Shown one piece after another: positions 1-6,347 of a DNA stretch of 14,390 nucleotides. The notes beneath the pieces were generated by a model, which worked only from the letters and a program-made list of their open reading frames with translations, made no database searches and was not told the DNA's origin. The stretch covers positions 1 through 14,390 of the forward strand of contig CAYYNB010000157.1 in the NCBI GenBank assembly GCA_964472565.1, written 5' to 3'. The position numbers were made by a program, and so were the translations under genes. The stretch is from DATAMF01 sp964472565. GTDB taxonomy: Bacteria; Chloroflexota; Anaerolineae; Aggregatilineales; Aggregatilineaceae. Each line of letters starts with the position of its first letter. The stretch's first letter is position 1.

Positions 1-54
<54 letters not shown>

Positions 55-182
55 ATCACTCAGTAGATCAACAATTTGTCCCGTCTCACGACGCGAAATT
101 TTCAAATCTTCCCTCAGCGCGTCGTCAAGGGGGGGGCGGGGGTATTTTTGTCCGAATACCGTAAAGGTCGAGTGACTTTCAC
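55..182 (-). CDS. Possible 5' part of a divergent gene, truncated and frame-broken at a C8 tract
   Basis: A GTG at 182-180, preceded on its own strand by a purine-rich GGGAAG, opens a frame beginning MKVTRPLRYSDKNTPAPP. It reaches a C8 run (minus strand, positions 136-129) and then stops at 116-114. One extra C would move the reading into a frame that stays open from 126 to 55, reads DDALREDLKISRRETGQIV and then VDLLSD, and looks like an amphipathic helical protein. It then enters the poly-C edge. No family is recognised. The break could be a homopolymer sequencing error, a true frameshift, a phase-variable tract, or a sign that this is not a gene. The open stretch is short, so confidence is low. 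Confidence 0.3.
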
Positions 183-199
183 ACGCTTCCCGTTAGAAT
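172..199 (+). promoter_or_regulatory. Candidate promoter of the transporter operon
   Basis: A -10-like TAGAAT at 194-199 lies 16 bp downstream of GTGACT at 172-177, a weak match to TTGACA. Transcription would begin near 206, giving a short leader before the ATG at 234. Both elements are imperfect and the upstream one would lie inside the possible divergent gene. Confidence 0.35.
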
Positions 200-233
200 T
201 AGGATGTTCGATACCATCTAAACAGGCCGCGTT

Positions 234-1157
234 ATGATCGAAGTCAAAAAACTTACGAAACGTTACGGGCGTTTTACAGCGCTGGATGCTATTTCGTTTA
301 AAGCGCGTGCCGGTGAAGTTATCGGCTTCTTAGGGCCGAATGGCGCGGGTAAAACTACCACCATGCGCATTCTCACCGGCTACATGCCTCCAACCGAAGG
401 CACAGCCACTATCGCAGGGCTGGATGTGGTTGAAGACTCGCTCGCCGTTCGGCGTCAGGTCGGTTATCTGCCCGAAACCGTTCCGCTCTACCGCGATATG
501 ACGGTGCGCGGGTATCTCAGTTATATGGCCCAACTGCGCGGTGTGGACCACCGCCGCCAACGGGTAAACGAGGTTCTGGAACAGGTGGGCATGTCGGACC
601 GCGCCCGGAGTCTCGTCCGCAATTTGTCGAAAGGCATGCGCCAGCGGGTTGGGCTGGCTCAGGCGCTGGTTCATAATCCCAAAGTGCTGATCCTGGACGA
701 GCCGACCATCGGCCTCGATCCGCATCAGGTCCAGGATTTTCGCGCGCTGATTCGTGATCTCGGCAAAAACCACACCATCCTGTTAAGCACGCACATTCTG
801 GCCGAAGCCGAACAAATCTGTGACCGGATTGTTATTATTGATCGCGGTCATATTGTGGCCGAAGATACGCCCGCTCGCCTGCGTGATCGTTTGCAGCAGG
901 GTGGCCGTTTGTTCCTGCGCGTCAGCAGCCGTGCCCCACAGCAAAAAGTGCTCCAGACGCTCAAAGCCATTGCGGGCGTCACGTCCATTGAACCCTACGG
1001 CGAAGGTTATCTCATCACCGCGAAACCTGATATTCGGGCGGTGCTGGCTTCGGCGGTAGTCGGGCACAATTTTGAACTTTTGGAACTCCGCCCCTTTGCC
1101 CTGACGCTGGAAGAAATCTTCATGGAACTCACCACGCGGCTTGGTCAGGAAGGATAG
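234..1157 (+). CDS. gldA: ABC-2 type transporter ATP-binding subunit, GldA-like
   Basis: This 307-residue protein is the cytosolic ATPase of an ABC exporter, powering the membrane subunit encoded next. The sequence shows a full nucleotide-binding domain: Walker A GPNGAGKT at 34-41, signature LSKGMRQR at 131-138, Walker B VLILDEP at 151-157, D-loop GLDP at 160-163 and switch His187. The Q-loop region reads GYLPE (77-81), with Glu where many ABC proteins have Gln; this is common in GldA-type ATPases. About 85 residues after the core form a small C-terminal domain. The ATG at 234 has only a weak CAGG as ribosome site. It is the first gene of a four-gene operon with permease, GldG-like protein and DUF4340 protein. 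In Bacteroidota GldAFG serves gliding motility; in other phyla the substrate is unknown, so the symbol reflects family only. Confidence 0.9.
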   Translation: MIEVKKLTKRYGRFTALDAISFKARAGEVIGFLGPNGAGKTTTMRILTGYMPPTEGTATIAGLDVVEDSLAVRRQVGYLPETVPLYRDMTVRGYLSYMAQLRGVDHRRQRVNEVLEQVGMSDRARSLVRNLSKGMRQRVGLAQALVHNPKVLILDEPTIGLDPHQVQDFRALIRDLGKNHTILLSTHILAEAEQICDRIVIIDRGHIVAEDTPARLRDRLQQGGRLFLRVSSRAPQQKVLQTLKAIAGVTSIEPYGEGYLITAKPDIRAVLASAVVGHNFELLELRPFALTLEEIFMELTTRLGQEG

Positions 1158-1162
1158 CATCG

Positions 1163-1915
1163 ATGCGCGGTATCCGAATCATCGCCCGGCGCGAACTGGC
1201 CCAGTTTTTCACCTCACCCATCGCCTATCTGGTCGCTTTTGCCATCCTTGAACTGACCGGTTTTTTGTTTAATACCGATTTGGCCCAGCGCGTCGGGAAT
1301 TCACCCGCCGATGGCGCAGCGGTTTTAGGCGTGTTCGGCTTTTTCACCATCTTTTTCGCGCCCTTACTCACCATGCGCCTCTTTGCCGAAGAATCGCGCG
1401 AAGGCACGCTGGAACTGATGTTGACCATGCCCGTGCGCGACAGCGATATTGTGCTGGGTAAATTTCTCGGCGCGTGGCTGTACTACTCGTTTATTTTGTG
1501 CCTGACCCTGACTTACCAGGCGATTCTGTGGTATTTTACCCGCCCCGAACCCTATCAGATCAACGCGGGCCTGGACTACGGCCCGATCATCAGCGCCTAC
1601 ATGGGTATCTGGCTGTTCGGCGGCGCGACACTGGCAGTTGGCCTGCTCTTTTCGGCCATGAGCGAAAATCAGGTCATCGCGGGCTTTTTAAGCATGTCCG
1701 CGCTGTTTATCCTGTGGTTGGGTGACTTTGCTGGGCAGGTGATCCAAAACCGTGAAGCCGCCGAAATCGTGCGTTCGCTCAGCCTGCAAGCGCATTACTC
1801 GACCTCGTTTCTGGTGGGTGTCATCCGTTTTGAAGATGTCGTGTTTTTTATCGCGTTGATTGTGGTGATGTTGTTTGTGACGACTCGTTTGATCGAATCC
1901 CGGAGGTGGCGATGA
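1163..1915 (+). CDS. gldF: ABC-2 type transporter permease, GldF-like
   Basis: This 250-residue polytopic membrane protein is the transmembrane subunit partnering the upstream ATPase. It shows about six hydrophobic segments, roughly at residues 20-36, 52-72, 100-124, 140-165, 168-190 and 224-241. Between the second and third lies a cytosolic stretch, RLFAEESREGTLELMLTMPV, typical of ABC-2 permeases, where it contacts the ATPase. The start ATG follows the ATPase stop by five bases and has an AAGGA ribosome site (1150-1154) inside the end of the previous gene, which indicates translational coupling. Its stop codon overlaps the next start as ATGA. The substrate cannot be read from the sequence; the NosY/GldF-type fold assignment is firm. 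Confidence 0.88.
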   Translation: MRGIRIIARRELAQFFTSPIAYLVAFAILELTGFLFNTDLAQRVGNSPADGAAVLGVFGFFTIFFAPLLTMRLFAEESREGTLELMLTMPVRDSDIVLGKFLGAWLYYSFILCLTLTYQAILWYFTRPEPYQINAGLDYGPIISAYMGIWLFGGATLAVGLLFSAMSENQVIAGFLSMSALFILWLGDFAGQVIQNREAAEIVRSLSLQAHYSTSFLVGVIRFEDVVFFIALIVVMLFVTTRLIESRRWR

Positions 1916-3615
1916 AACCACCGTTCAACCGTTCAGATGTGGCGGCTGGTGCCATTGTACTGGGAACCGCCGCGCTGGTGCTGGGTGTGCTGGTGTTCCT
2001 GTTCACGGGCGAACTCTCGACCTGGGTTTTTGCCTGTGCGATTGTCGCCGCTGCGGGCATCGGGCTGTGGATGTGGTGGGCACCCGGCGAATTACAGGCC
2101 TGGTTAGCGGGCCGCCAGTCTCGCCAGGGCACAACCAGCATTCTGGTTACGCTGCTGTTTATCGGTTTTGTCGTCTCGATTTATATCCTGGTGGATCGCG
2201 CCAATTCTACGGTGGACCTGACTTCGGTCCAGCGTTATTCCCTGGATCGCCAAACCCTGGACACCATCGAGCGCCTGCAAGAACGCGATTTCCGCGTGCG
2301 GATTGTCGGCTTTTTCAGCCGCTACAAACTGCGCGAACAAGAAACCGCCGATCTGCTGCTTCGCCAATATGAAGCCGCTGGCGAAGGGACTATTGAGGTC
2401 CAGTATATCGATCCCGATGACGAACCCGGCCTTGCCAGCCGCTACAGTTATTCATCCGAATACGACGGTCAGCTTTTCCTGAACATTCTGGACGAAAACG
2501 GCGATCCCAAAACTCGCCCGGTGACTCTTTCCGATGGCACAACCGGCTATCGTTATATCACTCTGGTGTTGGGCGATGTCAGCGAACGCGACATCACCAC
2601 CGGGCTAAAAACCGTTGCCTCGGCGGGCCTGTTTCATATCTACTTCACGACGGGTCACGGCGAGCGTGATCTGCAACAGGTTGGCGACGAAGGGGTTTCG
2701 CGCCTGGGCACAAGCCTGGATGACCAGGGAATCGGCGTCTCTACGCTGGACCTGTCGCAAGTGGATCGGGTTCCCGACGATGCCAGCGCCGTTTTGATTA
2801 TCGGTGCCTGGTCGCCCTTTACCGAAGCCGAAGTTGCGGTGTTAGATGAATATGTCCAGCGCGGCGGACGGCTCGCCATTTTTGCCGACCCACCGCTGGT
2901 CGAATCGAGCATCGTCAGCGGGGATAACGTCAATACCTTTTTGCAGGAAGATGACCCGCTGCATACCTATTTGTGGGACGAGTTCGGCATTAATGTCCAG
3001 GATCAACTGCTGATCGAAAACGATCTCAACTACCAAAATGGCTCGAACTGGCTGCCTATCGTGGCCTCGATTGCGCCGCACGAAAAAATAATGAACGGCA
3101 TGCGTGACATGCCCATTGTCATGAGTTTTGCCCGCGCCATATCGGTGACAGATGACCCCGATGATCGTCAGGCGAAATATTCGCTGATTCCGTTACTCTT
3201 TTCGTCGAATCAATCGTTTGCCATGTCGCCCATTCGTTTCCTCTCCACCCAAACGATCACCTATGACCCGTCCACCGATGTTGTCGGACCGGTGACTCTC
3301 GGCGTAACCGTGCAGCGCACCTTAGAATCGCAGCTTGAAATTCAGCCGCGTGTGGTGGTTATCGGTGATTCCGACATACTCAAAAATGCCTATGTGATCC
3401 AGTATGCCGGCAATGTGGTTTTATGGAACGATGTGATTGATTGGCTGACGGGGTTTGCTGAGGTGATCAGTTTTAACCCGATTAGCGACCCGTCCTTGCT
3501 GAGTCTGAATATTTCGGAACAGGATCGCACCACCGTCTCTTATATCACGATGTTGATCCTTCCGGGGCTGATTTTAATAGCCGGAATCGGCGTGTGGTGG
3601 TATCGCCAACGTTAA
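1912..3615 (+). CDS. gldG: GldG-like ABC transporter accessory protein (ABC-type uncharacterised transport domain)
   Basis: This 567-residue protein has three hydrophobic segments near the N-terminus (about 11-31, 37-56, 75-94), a large extracytoplasmic domain, and a final helix near the C-terminus followed by WWYRQR. The domain opens with STVDLTSVQRYSLDRQTL, the typical GldG start after the membrane, and includes HIYFTTGHGERDL, a conserved block of that family. I chose ATG 1912 rather than the in-frame GTG at 1906 because GGAGG (1902-1906) sits five bases before the ATG and would be overlapped by the GTG. The ATG overlaps the permease stop (ATGA), so translation is coupled. The protein is thought to assemble with the ATPase/permease pair; its molecular role is not established. 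Confidence 0.88.
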   Translation: MKPPFNRSDVAAGAIVLGTAALVLGVLVFLFTGELSTWVFACAIVAAAGIGLWMWWAPGELQAWLAGRQSRQGTTSILVTLLFIGFVVSIYILVDRANSTVDLTSVQRYSLDRQTLDTIERLQERDFRVRIVGFFSRYKLREQETADLLLRQYEAAGEGTIEVQYIDPDDEPGLASRYSYSSEYDGQLFLNILDENGDPKTRPVTLSDGTTGYRYITLVLGDVSERDITTGLKTVASAGLFHIYFTTGHGERDLQQVGDEGVSRLGTSLDDQGIGVSTLDLSQVDRVPDDASAVLIIGAWSPFTEAEVAVLDEYVQRGGRLAIFADPPLVESSIVSGDNVNTFLQEDDPLHTYLWDEFGINVQDQLLIENDLNYQNGSNWLPIVASIAPHEKIMNGMRDMPIVMSFARAISVTDDPDDRQAKYSLIPLLFSSNQSFAMSPIRFLSTQTITYDPSTDVVGPVTLGVTVQRTLESQLEIQPRVVVIGDSDILKNAYVIQYAGNVVLWNDVIDWLTGFAEVISFNPISDPSLLSLNISEQDRTTVSYITMLILPGLILIAGIGVWWYRQR

Positions 3616-3636
3616 GTTACACTCTAGGATGTAAAT

Positions 3637-4242
3637 ATGCTCAAACAGCAGCTTGGATATATCATCCTGTTGAGTTTTGCGGCGGTCATGCTGGTATTGT
3701 TGATGCAGGATGACCCGGCTGAACGGCAGGCGATTTTTCAGGCGGTTCAAGAGGCTCAACAGTCCATTCGATTGTTTCCCACGGCTGAGCAGGTTTATGG
3801 GCTAAACGTGCGAGATGTCACCTCAGGTGAAGACATTCTACTCCTGCGCAATGACCAGGGTTTATGGTACGCTCCTGAGATCGAAGGTGAATTGGCTGCA
3901 ACAGTCGTCCAGGCAGCCGATTTAGCTGCCAATGCCCTGTCACAAATGGTAGCACTCGAACGTTTTGAGGCTGACGAATCCAACCAGGAACAATTCGGTT
4001 TTCTGACGCGCCGCCGTTACCAATTTGCGTTTATCATTGATCCTCAGGGCGAATATGGATACCGGGCCTGGATAGGTGACACAAGCCCTAATAATGTGGC
4101 ATACTATGTATGGCCCGAAACGGACCAGTATATTTATCTCGTTCCGAAATCTATCGTTGATCCAGTGTTAAATATGCTACCAGGCTTATTTGTACCGGCA
4201 ACCGAAGAACCATCGTTGGAAGACACAGTTCCTGTGCCCTGA
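3637..4242 (+). CDS. DUF4340-type membrane-anchored protein
   Basis: This 201-residue protein has one N-terminal hydrophobic segment (about residues 6-23) and a soluble remainder, so it is probably anchored in the cytoplasmic membrane and exposed outside. The sequence pattern (EQVYGLNVRDVTSGEDILLL, then a short helix and a YQFAFIIDPQGEYGYRAWIG block with a later Tyr-rich YYVWPETDQYIYLVP) resembles DUF4340 proteins. These regularly follow GldG-like genes and are thought to belong to the same exporter. The ATG has AGGA at 3626-3629, seven bases upstream. The gene lies 21 bp after the GldG-like gene and is last in the operon, just before a strong terminator. Its C-terminal tail is Pro/Glu-rich. 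Family assignment is by pattern and context. Confidence 0.75.
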   Translation: MLKQQLGYIILLSFAAVMLVLLMQDDPAERQAIFQAVQEAQQSIRLFPTAEQVYGLNVRDVTSGEDILLLRNDQGLWYAPEIEGELAATVVQAADLAANALSQMVALERFEADESNQEQFGFLTRRRYQFAFIIDPQGEYGYRAWIGDTSPNNVAYYVWPETDQYIYLVPKSIVDPVLNMLPGLFVPATEEPSLEDTVPVP

Positions 4243-4274
4243 CGGCCCGACCAACGCTGAGGGGAGATCATGGG

Positions 4275-4303
4275 CACCCTACCGTTGGCGGTAGGGTGTT
4301 TTT
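4275..4303 (+). terminator. Intrinsic terminator of the transporter operon
   Basis: A perfect 10-bp stem (CACCCTACCG / CGGTAGGGTG) with a TTGG loop is followed by TTTTT. It starts 33 bp after the DUF4340 stop codon and ends 28 bp before the sigma factor start. It cleanly separates the two transcription units. Confidence 0.9.
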
Positions 4304-4331
4304 GTGTAGCAGACTTAATAGCGTGTAAAAA

Positions 4332-5561
4332 ATGGCAATTACAGATACCGATCAAACAACCACCAATACCGACTCTTGGCAGCAGCTTCTGGCGCTCGGT
4401 GAACGTCAAGGTTATGTCACCTATGACGATATACTGGCGCAGTTGCCTGCTGTTGAGCAAAATATCGAGTTATTAGAAGAAATGCTCGATGCCTTGAGTA
4501 GCGCGGGCGTCGAAGTCATGGCGGCTCCGCCCGCCGAGTTGCCCAAGCGGTCGGCTGCCGAGTCGGCGGCCCCCGTTGAGGAAGCCATTGAACCACTTGA
4601 CTTCCAGGACCTGATGAAAGATGCCGGGTACCAACAGGCGCTTGACACCGACGACGTAGTGGGCCTTTACTTAAAAGAGGCTGGCCGCGTACCGCTGCTC
4701 ACCGCTGACGAAGAAGTTGCTTTGGCGAAGCGGATGGAAGCCGCGAAGTTTGCCATTGAACAGCTCAAACTCTATCGCCGTAATCTCTCACCGGATGAGA
4801 TCAGCGAACTGGAAGAATTGGTCGAGGATGGCAAAGCGGCGCAGGAACATCTGGTGCGCGCCAATTCACGGCTGGTCATTAGCGTCGCCAAAAAGTATAT
4901 CGGACGCGGCGTGCCCTTTTTGGACCTGATTCAGGAAGGTAACATTGGCTTGATCCGGGCCGCTCGTAAATTTGAATACCAGCGTGGGCATAAGTTCAGC
5001 ACCTATGCCACATGGTGGATTCGCCAGGCTGTCAGCCGTGCGGTGGCCGACCAGGGCCGCACCATCCGCGTTCCGGTTCATATGGGTGATCAGATCAACC
5101 GGCTGCGCCGGGTTTCGACCCAGCTCACCCAGGAATATGGGCGCGAACCTACCACCGAAGAAATGGCCGATGCGATGGAAACGACGCCCGATAAGGTCAT
5201 GAATCTGATCGAAATTTCGCGCCGTCCCATCAGCCTGGAAACGCCGATTGAGGAAGATGCTGATTCAGAATTTGGTGATTTTATCGAAGACAAGTCCAGC
5301 CCGGAACCGAACGAGGTAGTCACCCAGAATTTGCTGCGGGAACATCTCGCCCAGGTGCTGGCGCGTTTGCCCGAACGCGAATCGCATATTCTCAAACTGC
5401 GGTATGGGTTGCTGGATGGCGAAACCCATACACTTGAAGAAGTGGGTAAAAAGATTGGTGTAACCCGTGAGCGTGTGCGCCAGCTCGAAGCGCAAGCGCT
5501 CAACCGGTTGCGCCATTCATCGGCTCATCAACTGTTGCAAGACTACTTGCTGGAGGCGTAG
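4332..5561 (+). CDS. rpoD: Primary RNA polymerase sigma factor (sigma-70, RpoD/SigA)
   Basis: This 409-residue group 1 sigma factor directs RNA polymerase to housekeeping promoters. Visible parts are a region 1.1-like segment (about 15-60), a low-complexity linker rich in Ala, Pro and Glu (about 62-88), region 1.2 (DVVGLYLKEAGRVPLLTADE, 108-127), and region 2 with FEYQRGHKFSTYATWWIRQA (214-233) for -10 recognition and melting. Region 3 follows, with DSEFGDFIED (311-320) as the region 3.2 finger, then the region 4.2 helix-turn-helix LEEVGKKIGVTRERVRQLEA (368-387) for the -35 element. A TAA in frame two codons upstream fixes ATG 4332 as the earliest start, and region 1.1 begins at once, so later starts are unlikely. 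There is no Shine-Dalgarno before it. Near-consensus TATAAT/TTGACA-like elements elsewhere in the window fit a standard sigma-70. Confidence 0.95.
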   Translation: MAITDTDQTTTNTDSWQQLLALGERQGYVTYDDILAQLPAVEQNIELLEEMLDALSSAGVEVMAAPPAELPKRSAAESAAPVEEAIEPLDFQDLMKDAGYQQALDTDDVVGLYLKEAGRVPLLTADEEVALAKRMEAAKFAIEQLKLYRRNLSPDEISELEELVEDGKAAQEHLVRANSRLVISVAKKYIGRGVPFLDLIQEGNIGLIRAARKFEYQRGHKFSTYATWWIRQAVSRAVADQGRTIRVPVHMGDQINRLRRVSTQLTQEYGREPTTEEMADAMETTPDKVMNLIEISRRPISLETPIEEDADSEFGDFIEDKSSPEPNEVVTQNLLREHLAQVLARLPERESHILKLRYGLLDGETHTLEEVGKKIGVTRERVRQLEAQALNRLRHSSAHQLLQDYLLEA

Positions 5562-5564
5562 GCT

Positions 5565-6347
5565 ATGACTTCCCAGCCCAAATCCCGTTTAGCCTGGCTT
5601 GGTCCGCTGTCACTCATAGCGATTGGTGGCGTGCTGCTGCTCGACAATTTTATGCTGCTCGACTTCGATTTGGCCGCCTATTGGCCGCTGCTGTTGGTAA
5701 TTCTGGGCCTTCAGGTGCTGCTGCGCGGCGATATTGGCTTGAGCTGGCAGTCGCACACCTTTGGCATTACGCGCGGCAGCGTGCGCTCGGCTACCATCGA
5801 AATCGAAAGTGGCGAACTGGATGTCCAGGTGCGTGCTTTGCGCAAACCGGGTCGGTTGATCGCCGGCCAATATACTGCCCGGTCCCGCCCTGGACTGGTG
5901 GTGCGCAACAACCACGCCACGCTTCGAATGCAGCGCGGCCAATCGTGGTGGCTCTCGTTGGCCGACTGGGATGTTGGACTGGCCCACGACCTTCCCTGGG
6001 GGTTGCTGCTGAGCACCTATCTGGGTCAGTTGGATATCGATCTGCGTGGGCTGACTGTCGAGCGTGCCTATTTGTCATCGGGTTTCGGCAATGTCAATAT
6101 CGTCTGTCCGGATCGCGCCTCCGGTCCTATTATGGCTCGTTCAATGCTGGGCGACGTGCGGCTGTCGATCCCGGAAGAAGGCTGCGCGACCATCCGTGTT
6201 ACCCGAAGTCCCTTTGTGCGCGTGCGTTTCGATGAAACCCGTTTTACCCAGGTTGAACCGGGCGTCTATACCAGTCTTCAGGGCACTGAAACCTATTGGC
6301 TAGACATCACCGCCAGCGCGGTTTTTGGCTCCATCACGATCACTTGA
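5565..6347 (+). CDS. LiaF/DUF5668-like membrane protein with a beta-rich C-terminal domain
   Basis: This 260-residue protein has two hydrophobic helices near its N-terminus (about 10-33 and 38-54) in the pattern of LiaF/DUF5668 proteins, then a soluble region rich in alternating hydrophobic beta strands. Repeats of the type GELDVQV, GQLDIDL, GNVNIVC and GDVRLSIP resemble the LiaF C-terminal or DUF4097 adhesin-like beta-helix fold. Such proteins often sense envelope stress or inhibit a sensor kinase, but nothing here shows that directly. The ATG follows the sigma factor stop by three bases and has GGAGG at 5552-5556, eight bases upstream, so the two genes are probably co-transcribed and coupled. 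Its last 48 bp overlap the 3' end of the convergent kinase gene. Confidence 0.75.
   Translation: MTSQPKSRLAWLGPLSLIAIGGVLLLDNFMLLDFDLAAYWPLLLVILGLQVLLRGDIGLSWQSHTFGITRGSVRSATIEIESGELDVQVRALRKPGRLIAGQYTARSRPGLVVRNNHATLRMQRGQSWWLSLADWDVGLAHDLPWGLLLSTYLGQLDIDLRGLTVERAYLSSGFGNVNIVCPDRASGPIMARSMLGDVRLSIPEEGCATIRVTRSPFVRVRFDETRFTQVEPGVYTSLQGTETYWLDITASAVFGSITIT

Noticed and set aside
1906..1911. GTG start for the GldG-like gene
   Set aside because: The codon shares a base with the GGAGG ribosome site; ATG 1912 has proper spacing and couples with the permease stop.
234..4242. Assignment of the transporter operon to gliding motility or nitrous oxide reductase maturation
   Set aside because: The ATPase and permease resemble Gld and Nos subunits, but no other gliding or nos genes are present, so only the family name is justified.
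5681..6235. Long plus-strand frame of 184 codons inside the LiaF-like gene
   Set aside because: It is in another frame of a gene with a good ribosome site and typical membrane/beta pattern; its translation is low-quality, rich in Arg, Ala and Trp.
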